The notes under the pieces were generated by a model that was given only the letters and a program-made list of their open reading frames with translations, searched no databases and was not told the DNA's origin. Of a stretch of 64,000 bases of DNA, positions 55,894 through 64,000 are shown piece after piece. The position numbers and the translations under genes were made by a program. This DNA comes from Methylophaga sp. Its GTDB lineage: Bacteria; Pseudomonadota; Gammaproteobacteria; Nitrosococcales; Methylophagaceae. Position 1 is the stretch's first letter; every line of letters starts with the position of its first letter. Location of the stretch: positions 124,001 through 188,000 of the forward strand of contig JAFIFW010000018.1 of the NCBI GenBank assembly GCA_020831825.1, in the 5' to 3' direction.

Positions 55894-56709
55894 ATGAAAC
55901 CTGTAACAATAACTGAGCAAAATCCTATCGCTTCGGTGGGTTTGAAACTCGTGGTGAATGGGCCCCAAATCTGGGATGACCAGCAAGCCGCTTGGTATCT
56001 CAAAGGCATTGAGCAGTCTGATTATGCAGAAAAACTGGGTAATACATTGCTTGAATCGATCGGCAAGCAAACGCAGTTATTAGATATCGGTGCCGGGGCC
56101 GGGACAGTCAGCCGTCGCATCATGGATAACAATGCCCGATGGACAGCAATAGAACCCAACACTTTTTTCGCAGATTACCTGACGGCTCACCAATCAATAT
56201 GGCCGTTCCAACTCAATGTTATACAGCAAAGCTGGCAACAGACGGTGACTGACGATCTTGCTGTGCATGAGACCAGCCTGGCGGCCAATACCAGTGGCCC
56301 ACTCAGTGAAACACGCGATTTCTGGCATTGGCAACGTCAACTAACCAAACGCTTGATGATCTGGATTTTACCGGCACAGACGGGTCCACGCGGCAAGTGT
56401 TTGAGTGGCTTTTTACCTGTCTCTTTGCACGGCGAGTCAACGGGGTCGCCAGTTCAAGAAATTCTTGATGCGCTTGGTGATAACTATCAGCCAGATCAAC
56501 TAGTCACCGTTGACTGGACTTTTCAGCAAAGCTTTGCTGACTTTCACGCGGCCGATAGTTATTTTCAGCAAGTTTTTAATCCTGCGGGTGATCCTGAAAA
56601 GGCTGATTCACTCACTGCATATCTCGCTTCCGAATTAAAGCCTGCCGGTGACACCTTGCTGGCACAAGCTGCCAAAAAAAGTGCCGTACTTATCTGGATG
56701 TTCAATTAG
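55894..56709 (+). CDS. Class I SAM-dependent methyltransferase
   Basis: A 271-residue enzyme with a SAM-binding loop LLDIGAGAGTVSR (about residues 57-69) and an acidic residue after strand 2 (AIEPN). The rest is not diagnostic of a substrate. The start at 55894 has AAGGA 5 bases upstream; a start at 55879 has none. It leads a rightward run with a TonB receptor and FecBCD-type importer. Methylation of a metal ligand, or a small-molecule modification, is possible but unproven. Confidence 0.75.
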   Translation: MKPVTITEQNPIASVGLKLVVNGPQIWDDQQAAWYLKGIEQSDYAEKLGNTLLESIGKQTQLLDIGAGAGTVSRRIMDNNARWTAIEPNTFFADYLTAHQSIWPFQLNVIQQSWQQTVTDDLAVHETSLAANTSGPLSETRDFWHWQRQLTKRLMIWILPAQTGPRGKCLSGFLPVSLHGESTGSPVQEILDALGDNYQPDQLVTVDWTFQQSFADFHAADSYFQQVFNPAGDPEKADSLTAYLASELKPAGDTLLAQAAKKSAVLIWMFN

Positions 56710-56718
56710 GGGAAAATA

Positions 56719-58836
56719 ATGACACGTCATCGCTCGTTAGCTGCTTTTTATGTATCAATCGGTCTGTTGACCAGCCACAGTACTTCGGTGCTGGCAGAAC
56801 AAGGTTTTTCTGTGATCGGCTTAGATGAAATGATCGTCACCACTACGGGCAGGGGCGATACACTCAACCAACTTTCATCCACTGTGCAGATTATTTCTGA
56901 AGCGCAAATAAGACGATCTTCCGCCCAATCTGTCACTGACTTGCTGGCTGAGAATGCTGTGGGTTTTTTCAGTGAATGGACACCGGCCCAGACCTCCATC
57001 AACATCCGTGGCGGTGCAACAGACGGACAAGGTCGTGACTACAGAAGTCAAACGCTGGTTCTGCTCAACGGCCGTCGCGCTGGAACAGCCAACGTGTCCA
57101 AGCTCAGTCTTAATGATGTATCGCGCATTGAAATTATGAGAGGACCATCTTCAGTTGCCTATGGCAGTCAGGCCATCGGCGGTGTTATCAATATCATCAC
57201 CCGTAATGGCAGTAATACTTCTGGCAGCAGTGTTAACCTTGCTGCAGGTTCATGGTCACTCAGACAAGGCCATGCGCAGACCTCCTATCAAGGTGAAAAC
57301 TCAGACTTCTATCTGGGCATCGGTGGCGGCAAGCGAAGTGATTATGAATCTGGCCGAGGCAGCAGGGAGCGCATGCGCAATACTTCGTGGGAAAGACGCA
57401 GTGCCTTAATGTCTGCCGGCGTTAATATTAGTGATTTAGATCGCGTTGAATTGACCATTCGTACCGATGGTATCTACAACGCCGGATTCAGGGGATCGAG
57501 CTGGGCACCCTCGGGTGATGAAGATCGCTTCAACCACTCACTCGATTTAATCTACGAGGGCATGACCGACAATGCAGCACTGTCTTGGCGCGCTCATGGC
57601 TATCTGGTTAGAGACGTTGACCACTTCAAATGGGAAAATAGAACGTTTCTCAAACTAGATAATGAGCGAGTATTGGATATATACGGTCTGAGGCTTATGA
57701 CTGATTGGCTTGTGCAGCCTTCAACTGAACTGAGAGTCGGTGCTGACCTTGAATACAGTACGCTTGAAAATGATCGTTCAAACACTCTCAGAAGTACGGG
57801 CCTGACAAGCAAGGCAGCTCCTTTTGACAATGATCAATCAGAACGCGTTGGCGCATTGTGGGCAGAAATTATTCAGACGGCAATGAATGATCGATTAACG
57901 CTCAGAATGGGCGGTCGTTACACCGATGGCAAAACCACTTTGAAACCGACCAAAGGACGAAATGATCTGCTACGAAATTCGGAACGCTATGATGAATTTA
58001 CCTATACCTTGGGATCCGTCTATCGCTTAAGTGATACCACATCGATCAGAGCTGGTTATGCAACGGGTTTCAGGGCACCGACCGCCACTGAGCTGGCGGC
58101 TGATTTCCAGACATTTGCCGGTTCAACCATTTTTGGCAATCCCAGACTGGATAATGAATCCAGTCGTCAGTATGAGCTGGGTTTGTCATTCTCAAATAAC
58201 TGGCTCTACAGTGATATTGCCGTATTCGATAACCGCATCAAAGATCGAATTATCACCGGCCCTGAAATAGCAGGCAGACGCAGTTTTGAAAACAATTCTG
58301 ATGCCATAGAACTCAGAGGTGTTGAGCTGCAGTTAGAAGCCAATCTGTCATCCTGGCTGGCAACAGATCTGAACTGGCGCGTTTTTGCTAATAGTAGCTA
58401 CCACTTTCATATGCGAGACAGGGGCGTAGATGAAACGGCCAATACCGACCGTATTGAACGAATTCATAAATACCAGACCAGCCTTGGTACTTCGGTCGGT
58501 CATGAAAAATGGGAGCTTAGCTTCAATGCCATCCTCAGAGGGCCGGTCTGGTACAAAACTGAAGAGCGCTTGCTGATACCGACTGCAGAGCCAAACAGAG
58601 ACTATGTTCATAAAAAATCAGCCTTCTGGGTATTGAACATGCGCGGCAGTTATCAGTTAAATCCCTCATTGCAGTTATATGCCGGCATCAACAATCTGCT
58701 GGATAAAAATGAGCATCCACTGTTTATCGCGCTGAACAAGACGCCGTATATTTCAGATCCTGCATTTTCAAGTGGTGGCCGTGGCAACAGTATGCCGGGA
58801 AGAGAGTTGTATGCCGGTTTGAAACTGGATTTCTAA
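56719..58836 (+). CDS. TonB-dependent outer-membrane receptor, BtuB/siderophore type
   Basis: A 705-residue receptor with a signal peptide (cut about residue 26, after VLA). A TonB-box-like DEMIVTT segment is followed by a plug domain (about 30-160, IEIMRGPSSVAYGSQAIGGVINIITRNG) and a beta-barrel ending in KLDF. It pairs with the downstream periplasmic-binding-protein importer. Its place behind Zur-like site C suggests zinc, perhaps chelated. Cobalamin or another metal chelate cannot be ruled out. Confidence 0.9.
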   Translation: MTRHRSLAAFYVSIGLLTSHSTSVLAEQGFSVIGLDEMIVTTTGRGDTLNQLSSTVQIISEAQIRRSSAQSVTDLLAENAVGFFSEWTPAQTSINIRGGATDGQGRDYRSQTLVLLNGRRAGTANVSKLSLNDVSRIEIMRGPSSVAYGSQAIGGVINIITRNGSNTSGSSVNLAAGSWSLRQGHAQTSYQGENSDFYLGIGGGKRSDYESGRGSRERMRNTSWERRSALMSAGVNISDLDRVELTIRTDGIYNAGFRGSSWAPSGDEDRFNHSLDLIYEGMTDNAALSWRAHGYLVRDVDHFKWENRTFLKLDNERVLDIYGLRLMTDWLVQPSTELRVGADLEYSTLENDRSNTLRSTGLTSKAAPFDNDQSERVGALWAEIIQTAMNDRLTLRMGGRYTDGKTTLKPTKGRNDLLRNSERYDEFTYTLGSVYRLSDTTSIRAGYATGFRAPTATELAADFQTFAGSTIFGNPRLDNESSRQYELGLSFSNNWLYSDIAVFDNRIKDRIITGPEIAGRRSFENNSDAIELRGVELQLEANLSSWLATDLNWRVFANSSYHFHMRDRGVDETANTDRIERIHKYQTSLGTSVGHEKWELSFNAILRGPVWYKTEERLLIPTAEPNRDYVHKKSAFWVLNMRGSYQLNPSLQLYAGINNLLDKNEHPLFIALNKTPYISDPAFSSGGRGNSMPGRELYAGLKLDF

Positions 58837-58842
58837 AAACGC

Positions 58843-59817
58843 ATGTTCAACAGGAATCATCGCTTTCCGCCCTTGTTTCAGGCACAGCGCCGACATTACT
58901 GCAAGGCGATTATTGCCGGTATTGCACTGGCGTTAATGCCCAAATCAACAAGAGGCGATGGCGTCAGCAATGTTGGAGGGCTGGAAATCACCGATGGCCT
59001 TGGCCGTCAGGTATCGCTTGCTCGGCCGCCTCAGCGGATCGTGTCAATTTTTTCCAGTAATACCGAGCTGCTGCATGCTTTGGGGGCTACGGATCGCATT
59101 GTCGGCATAGAGGATTTCACCCGATACCCGCCGGATATTCGTGATGGTCGAACCATTGTGGGTGGTCGATTGGGCTTTTCTGTTGAAACCATTGCTCGTC
59201 TGGAACCGGATCTGGTGGTCATGACGCCTGCCCGTCAGGCGGTGAACACATTGCTCAAACCGATGCAGACGATAGGTGTTCCTGTGGTGGTTATGTTGCA
59301 TCGTAATCTGGCCGAAATTTTCAGCAATCTCAGATTGTTAGGCCATGTTCTTGGCAACTCACTGCATGCCGAGAGTGTGATTGGACAGTTACAGCAACGG
59401 CTGCAGAGTGTTGATCAGCAACTGGCAGGAGTCCGCCGTCCGAGAGTGTATTTTGAAACCGGTCAGAATGACCGCGGTAACTTTACCACTGTCCGAAAAG
59501 GCCACTACACCTATGACGCCTTGCTGCAAGCAGGGGCGGAATCGATATTTGGCGATCTGGATCAGATTACTCAAGTCAGTGGCGAAGCCATTATTGCTGC
59601 TGATCCTGAGGTGATTCTGCTGGCGCGTAATGATGGAAATCCCGACAGCATTAAACACCGACCTGGTTGGCAGAATATCAGTGCAGTCAGAAATAACCGG
59701 GTATTCGTGGTGCCGCGTGAGTTATTTCTGATCCCCGGCCCACGCATAGTTGATGGTGTGGAAATGCTGGCGCCGTTGTTGCACCCGAATGTTTTTGTCG
59801 ATCAGGACACTGCCTGA
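58843..59817 (+). CDS. Periplasmic binding protein, FecB/BtuF type
   Basis: A 324-residue substrate-binding protein with an atypical N-terminal hydrophobic segment (about residues 22-38) as signal. Fold motifs RIVSIFSSNTELLHALGA and PDLVVMTPA ... VPVVVMLH fit class III helical-hinge proteins. Six bases separate it from the receptor, and its stop overlaps the permease start (TGATG). No canonical His-rich loop of zinc-binding ZnuA is present, so it should bind a complex rather than free zinc. Confidence 0.88.
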   Translation: MFNRNHRFPPLFQAQRRHYCKAIIAGIALALMPKSTRGDGVSNVGGLEITDGLGRQVSLARPPQRIVSIFSSNTELLHALGATDRIVGIEDFTRYPPDIRDGRTIVGGRLGFSVETIARLEPDLVVMTPARQAVNTLLKPMQTIGVPVVVMLHRNLAEIFSNLRLLGHVLGNSLHAESVIGQLQQRLQSVDQQLAGVRRPRVYFETGQNDRGNFTTVRKGHYTYDALLQAGAESIFGDLDQITQVSGEAIIAADPEVILLARNDGNPDSIKHRPGWQNISAVRNNRVFVVPRELFLIPGPRIVDGVEMLAPLLHPNVFVDQDTA

Positions 59818-60839
59818 TGATAAGTCACTATTGGCGTCCTGCATTGTTTGCGACACATCGTCATCCGGCAGTGATGATCGGCATTGCCGTCGCCTGTTGT
59901 TTTATTATTTCAGCCTGGCTCGGTTCTGAATTGCTGAGCCCGGCCACTATGTGGCAAACCCTGAACAATCCTGATTCGGTGATGCGAACACTGATTCTGG
60001 AGTGGCGAATTCCGCGAGTGCTGACAACATTCTGTGTTGGTGCCTGTCTGGGCATGGCCGGCGTGATATTTCAGGGCGTATTTCGTAATCCACTTGCCGA
60101 ACCACATCTGTTGGGTAGCGCCAGTGGCGCATCAGTGGGTGCCGCTATTGCCTTGATGATGCCAGCACTGTTTCCGGGGCCATTTTTCTTGCCGATCATG
60201 GCGTTCGCCGGGGCCTGGTTGACCACATTACTGGTTGTTAGCCTCGCTAGAGTCGCCAGAGTTGAAAGCGGCTTTGGTTTGATTTTAGCCGGAGTTGCTA
60301 TTGCAGCCTTGCTGGCAGCTGTTCGAGGGCTCATCATGCTGACACTGTCTGATGATGCGGTCAGTTTGCAGGTGATATTGAGCTGGACACTGGGGGGCAT
60401 TCAAACGCCGACCTGGCAGGAATTCTTCTTGTTTATGCTGCTGACAATCATCGGTTTTATATTGTGTCTTCGACTGGCCAGAGGTTTGGATATTTTGGGC
60501 CTGGGCTCAGACACCGCAAGAAATATGGGGCTGGATGTGACTCGGTTCAGGCACCGCTCGGTACTGATTGCGGCAGCAGTCACAGCATTGGCAGTTGTTT
60601 GGGGCGGTCTGATTGGTTTTATTGGTCTGGTCATTCCTCACATGATTCGTTGGTGGTTAGGGCCGAGACATCATCGACTGATGATCTATAGCGCGCTGGT
60701 ATCCGGTGCAGCATTAATGGTGTTTGATGGAGTTGCCCGTTCAATTATGCCACCGGCCGAAATTCCATTGGGCCTGTTGACGGCCTTGCTCGGCGCGCCA
60801 TTCTTTTTGTTTATTCTGACCAAGGAAGCACGACGATGA
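59817..60839 (+). CDS. FecCD-type ABC permease
   Basis: A 340-residue inner-membrane protein with about ten membrane segments and the family signature LGMAGVIFQGVFRNPLAEPHLLGSASGASVGAA. It imports a chelate delivered by the preceding binding protein. It overlaps both neighbours (TGATG, ATGA). Confidence 0.92.
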   Translation: MISHYWRPALFATHRHPAVMIGIAVACCFIISAWLGSELLSPATMWQTLNNPDSVMRTLILEWRIPRVLTTFCVGACLGMAGVIFQGVFRNPLAEPHLLGSASGASVGAAIALMMPALFPGPFFLPIMAFAGAWLTTLLVVSLARVARVESGFGLILAGVAIAALLAAVRGLIMLTLSDDAVSLQVILSWTLGGIQTPTWQEFFLFMLLTIIGFILCLRLARGLDILGLGSDTARNMGLDVTRFRHRSVLIAAAVTALAVVWGGLIGFIGLVIPHMIRWWLGPRHHRLMIYSALVSGAALMVFDGVARSIMPPAEIPLGLLTALLGAPFFLFILTKEARR

Positions 60840-61666
60840 GCACAGATATCATTGAGGCACGAACGATTCACGCAAGTGCCGGCCAAAAGCTTTTGTTAAG
60901 TGATATCAATCTATCCGTGCCACAAGGTCAGTTTCTTGCTCTGGTCGGGCCCAATGGTGCGGGCAAATCGACATTACTCAAACTGTTGTCGGGGCTGGTT
61001 TATGCAGATAGCGGTGAGATCACGCTTTCGGGAGACAATATTGCCCGCATGAAACCGGCACAGATCTCGGCGCTGTTGTCTTACCTCCCACAAAGCTCAG
61101 CGATTTACTGGAATTATCTTGTCAGTGACATTCTTGAAATTCACTCGGCCACGGACAGTCTCTCATTGACTGCTGCTCATGCCGTGTTTTCTGCCTACGA
61201 TCATGCCAAAGCGTTTGATATTGAACAGTTGATTGATCGTCAGTTCAAAACCTTGTCTGGTGGTGAACAGGCCAGAGTGCTGCTGGCTGCCTGTTTGATT
61301 TCCAGTCCATCTATTTTGCTGGCTGATGAGCCAGCTGCTGCACTGGATGTTTCGCACCAATTGCAGTTGCTGAAAATCATCAAGGACAGAACCAGTGATG
61401 GCCTTACCGCGATTGTGGTGATGCATGATCTGAATCTTGCCTCGCGATTTGCAGATCGCATCATCGTGCTTAATAACGGCAAGATACAGATGGATGGGAC
61501 GAGCAGGGAAGTCAGCCTCTCACCAGCACTGGATCATCACTTTGATGTTTATTTTCAGCGTCTAAGCCATGAACAGCAGACTATCCTGGTGCCTGATTTT
61601 CACTCGGCAAGACCAGCAGATGAGCTTGCCAGCACTTCGACAAATGCGCTTCTGAAAGCTGTCTGA
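60836..61666 (+). CDS. FecE/BtuD-type ABC ATPase
   Basis: A 276-residue ATPase with Walker A GPNGAGKST, signature TLSGGEQARVLLAACL and Walker B ILLADEPAAALD. It energises the FecCD permease. The His-rich C-terminus (DHHFDVYFQRLSHEQQ) is usual for the heme/siderophore subgroup. It starts within the permease stop (ATGA). Confidence 0.92.
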   Translation: MSTDIIEARTIHASAGQKLLLSDINLSVPQGQFLALVGPNGAGKSTLLKLLSGLVYADSGEITLSGDNIARMKPAQISALLSYLPQSSAIYWNYLVSDILEIHSATDSLSLTAAHAVFSAYDHAKAFDIEQLIDRQFKTLSGGEQARVLLAACLISSPSILLADEPAAALDVSHQLQLLKIIKDRTSDGLTAIVVMHDLNLASRFADRIIVLNNGKIQMDGTSREVSLSPALDHHFDVYFQRLSHEQQTILVPDFHSARPADELASTSTNALLKAV

Positions 61667-61712
61667 TCTCCATAGGCAATCATTGCCTGCAGCGTTGTTG
61701 CCAGCCAATAAA

Positions 61713-61730
61713 GAATTGATATATCGTATC
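61713..61730. promoter_or_regulatory. Candidate Zur box (site D)
   Basis: GAATTGATATATCGTATC shares its right 13 bases (GATATATCGTATC) with site A except for one base. It lies between the ABC operon and the COG0523 gene, 145 bases before the start codon. The left half is weak. It may give the GTPase gene its own zinc-responsive promoter. Confidence 0.5.
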
Positions 61731-61874
61731 AATAAATGTCCAGAGATTATCATTCCGTGCATGGAAGGTTTCATTGCCAACATGAATGCAGTGTCTCTTG
61801 AAATACAGAGCAGCGCGGCTCGTAGTTACAGGTGTCGATCCTGTGTCAAATGCACTAACAGATAAGGAATTACT

Positions 61875-62876
61875 ATGTCTCAAGCAAACACCAACCAAGT
61901 ACCAGCACAAATTCCGGTGACCATCCTGACAGGCTATCTGGGGAGTGGCAAAACCACACTTATCAACCATATCCTGAGCGCTCCGCATGGTCAGCGCATC
62001 GCAGTCATTGAAAATGAGTTTGGCGAGGCTGGCATTGATAATGAATTGCTGGTTCAGGACAGTGATGAACAGATTATTGAGATGAATAATGGCTGTATCT
62101 GCTGCACAGTGCGCGGCGATCTGGTTAGGATCCTCAACGAATTATCAGAGAAAAAAGCCGATGGTCGAGTTAAATTTGACCGGGTCATCATCGAGACCAC
62201 CGGACTCGCTGATCCAGCACCTGTCGCTCAAACCTTTTTTGTTGATGATGATATTCGCGATCAGTACATGCTTGATGCAATAGTGACCACCGTTGACGCT
62301 AAACACGCTCAATCACAGTTAGATCAACACCATGAAGCACAGGAGCAAGTCGGCTTTGCTGATCGTATTCTGATTACCAAATCAGATCTGGTCGATGACA
62401 CTGCACTACAAAATTTGCGTTCACGACTCAGAAGAATGAACTCACGCGCAGCGATGATTGAAGTCAATCATGGCAATACGGATATTGAAGAAATTCTTGA
62501 TATCAGAGGCTTTAACCTCAATGCGATACTGGAGATTGAGCCAGACTTTCTCGACGATGTGACCCATGATCATGACGATCACATTACCTCATTTGTCTTT
62601 ACAGAGACCCGTGCGCTGGATCCGGACAGGCTTGAGGAATTTCTGACTGTGATTATAAATAATTTTGGTACCCAGCTGCTCCGATACAAAGGTGTATTAC
62701 ATGTCGATGGCATGGCACACCGGATAGTGATTCAAGGGGTACACATGCTGATGGGCAGTGTACCTGGTGCTAAATGGGGCGCTGCTGAACAGCGGCAGAC
62801 CAGGTTTGTGTTTATCGGCAGGGATTTGCCCAGAGAAATTATCCTGAAAGGCCTGGAAACCTGCATTGTTGAATAG
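61875..62876 (+). CDS. COG0523 (CobW-type) GTPase, putative zinc metallochaperone
   Basis: A 333-residue G3E GTPase with Walker A GYLGSGKT (residues 20-27), the CxCC motif as CICC (74-77), TKSD for guanine binding and a His/Asp-rich loop (THDHDDH, around residue 237) that could hold zinc. A C-terminal CobW_C domain follows. This group supplies zinc to client enzymes under scarcity. Two such genes in one window, each in a zinc-linked cluster, support the zinc reading over cobalt. Confidence 0.88.
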   Translation: MSQANTNQVPAQIPVTILTGYLGSGKTTLINHILSAPHGQRIAVIENEFGEAGIDNELLVQDSDEQIIEMNNGCICCTVRGDLVRILNELSEKKADGRVKFDRVIIETTGLADPAPVAQTFFVDDDIRDQYMLDAIVTTVDAKHAQSQLDQHHEAQEQVGFADRILITKSDLVDDTALQNLRSRLRRMNSRAAMIEVNHGNTDIEEILDIRGFNLNAILEIEPDFLDDVTHDHDDHITSFVFTETRALDPDRLEEFLTVIINNFGTQLLRYKGVLHVDGMAHRIVIQGVHMLMGSVPGAKWGAAEQRQTRFVFIGRDLPREIILKGLETCIVE

Positions 62877-62885
62877 CTAAAACCT

Positions 62886-62915
62886 GTCCCGGCGTGCTGG
62901 TTAACAGGCCGGGAC
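62886..62915. terminator. Possible terminator hairpin
   Basis: GTCCCGGC / GCCGGGAC, 8-bp perfect arms with a 14-base loop, between the convergent COG0523 and dienelactone hydrolase genes. There is no T tract, so termination is not certain. Confidence 0.4.
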
Positions 62916-62933
62916 ACGGCGAATAGTCTAAGC

Positions 62934-63677
62934 CTAGCGCAAGGTTCTGCTGAACAGATTCAGCGCCAGTTGATAGCCAATGGCCGCTGTTTGCGCGTCA
63001 TAACGACCGCCATCGCCTTCATCACGCATAAAGGCATGTTCGGCATTAAACTCATGCCAGGTAAAGGTAATGTTGGTTTTGTTCAGTGCAGCGTGGATTT
63101 TATCCAGACCTTCTCGGGGCACATGATTGTCCTGCTTGCCCCAGATCATCAGTAATTCGCCTTTGATATCGTCCAGGCGTTCCATGCTGTGCTGGCCCGG
63201 CTTGTTGGGGATTTTCTGAATATGTAAGTCCGTGGCGTAGAAGCAGGCTGTGCCTTTGACTTCAGGCTGTAAGGCAGCACGGAAGGCCAAATGACCGCCA
63301 ATACAATAACCCATGGCGCCGATATGCCCATTGCTCCATGGCTGGTTCCTAACAAATTCAATCATTGCCCGGTTATCGGAGTCATAGCCTTCAACATCTT
63401 TGGCTTCCTTGTCAGCATTGCCTTTGTCACGTCCGGCATCGTCATAACCCAATACAGTGCCGATCGGATTCAGTTCATGAAATACCTCAGGCACCAGCAC
63501 GCTATAACCATGGCTGGCCATAAAACGCGCCGCACGTTCGATTGGGCCTGTTTGTTGAAAAATTTCCGAATAAAACAGAATGACAGGAAAACGGCCTTCG
63601 GCTACCGGGCGGTGAATGTATGTCCGCATAACACCGGTTGGAGTATCCAGGTCGACATAATGGCTTTGTATTTTCAT
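62934..63677 (-). CDS. Dienelactone hydrolase-family protein
   Basis: A 247-residue alpha/beta hydrolase. The nucleophile is Cys in GYCIGGHLAF, with Asp in KQDNHVPREG and His in NAEHAFMRDEG completing the triad of dienelactone hydrolases. AAGGAG precedes the ATG at 63677. Cytoplasmic; the substrate is unknown. It appears to be a single-gene unit. Confidence 0.88.
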   Translation of the reverse strand: MKIQSHYVDLDTPTGVMRTYIHRPVAEGRFPVILFYSEIFQQTGPIERAARFMASHGYSVLVPEVFHELNPIGTVLGYDDAGRDKGNADKEAKDVEGYDSDNRAMIEFVRNQPWSNGHIGAMGYCIGGHLAFRAALQPEVKGTACFYATDLHIQKIPNKPGQHSMERLDDIKGELLMIWGKQDNHVPREGLDKIHAALNKTNITFTWHEFNAEHAFMRDEGDGGRYDAQTAAIGYQLALNLFSRTLR

Positions 63678-63974
63678 CAAGACTCCTTGTGCATGAAGCT
63701 GGGTAAATAAGACGCAACATTGTATAGCGAGCCGCTAATCCTATCACTGTTGACTGTTACTTTGATGCGCTTTCCAGCTGAGCAAACCATGCACCAGTTC
63801 GAAACAGTGAAATCGCATTTTGCACTAATTTGGGTGTATATGAAGTAAAAACAAGCCCGACGCATTGTGTAACGTGTTGATTATAATATATTAAATGACT
63901 GGCACGTAAAATGCTTCACGAACTTGGTCAGTGTTACGACGCAAGTTAAAACCATCTCATTGTAAGGAGCAAAT
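63678..63974. promoter_or_regulatory. Upstream region of the gene that begins at 63975
   Basis: These 297 bases hold no gene I can support. A TATAAT (63882-63887) in an A/T-rich stretch could be a -10 element for the rightward gene, but no matching -35 is found at the right distance. The region also carries the promoter of the dienelactone hydrolase gene. Confidence 0.35.
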
Positions 63975-64000
63975 ATGCATCTCAGAAAATTATCCGCAGC
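63975..64000 (+). CDS. Start of a truncated gene, product unknown
   Basis: ATG with AAGGAG 6 bases upstream; only eight full codons (MHLRKLSA) are in the window. The basic start followed by small residues would suit a signal peptide. Identity cannot be told from this fragment. Confidence 0.5.

Overview
The window reads as chromosome of a gammaproteobacterial methylotroph, most like Methylophaga. The evidence is two 23-codon pqqA genes (PQQ precursor), a solitary fhcA (subunit A of the formyltransferase/hydrolase complex of the tetrahydromethanopterin C1 pathway), a formaldehyde-activating-enzyme homologue, and a gammaproteobacterial gene set (zur, tesA-ybbA-ybbP, mtgA, dacB, dbpA, katG). I saw no rRNA, tRNA, CRISPR array, insertion sequence or prophage.

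Layout. 1-11.8 kb is a zinc-homeostasis block: the end of a His-rich ZrgA-type protein, zur, then a tightly coupled run of ABC ATPase, TonB-dependent receptor, two ABC-2 permeases, a COG0523 GTPase and fhcA, followed by a DUF3299 protein and an FtsX-type ABC transporter (zrg-like). 11.8-27 kb is mixed: a TetR regulator, pqqA copy 1, a cold-shock protein, an alcohol dehydrogenase, malic enzyme, tesA/ybbA/ybbP, a diguanylate cyclase, a dehalogenase-like protein and mtgA. 27-36.8 kb carries a fused SecDF, PBP4, the Fae homologue and a DUF3482 GTPase/DUF2868 pair. 37-46.5 kb carries a sulfide/persulfide detoxification operon, a His-Asp phosphorelay with an EAL output, and a chemoreceptor with a zinc-binding (CZB) sensor. 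46.5-53 kb carries a zinc alcohol dehydrogenase, katG, dbpA and pqqA copy 2. 53-63 kb is a second zinc block: sufE-pyrC2-hisI2 leftward and, divergently, methyltransferase, TonB receptor, FecBCD-type ABC importer and a second COG0523 GTPase. The last genes are a dienelactone hydrolase and the first 26 bases of a further gene.

The main message is that the two ends look like one regulon. Four sites resembling the palindrome GATATGATATATCATATC lie just before the ABC/TonB/COG0523/fhcA run, twice in the divergent sufE/methyltransferase promoter, and before the second COG0523 gene. This fits Zur. The genes behind the sites are two outer-membrane receptors, two ABC systems, two COG0523 GTPases, and second-copy-type versions of zinc enzymes. 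HisI has Asp in place of one zinc Cys, and PyrC has Gln in place of one metal His. FhcA has all of its predicted metal ligands. The least expected part is FhcA, which would put a core methylotrophy enzyme under zinc-limitation control together with its own putative metallochaperone. Regulon membership, zinc dependence and the existence of other copies elsewhere in the genome are inferences from sequence and context only.
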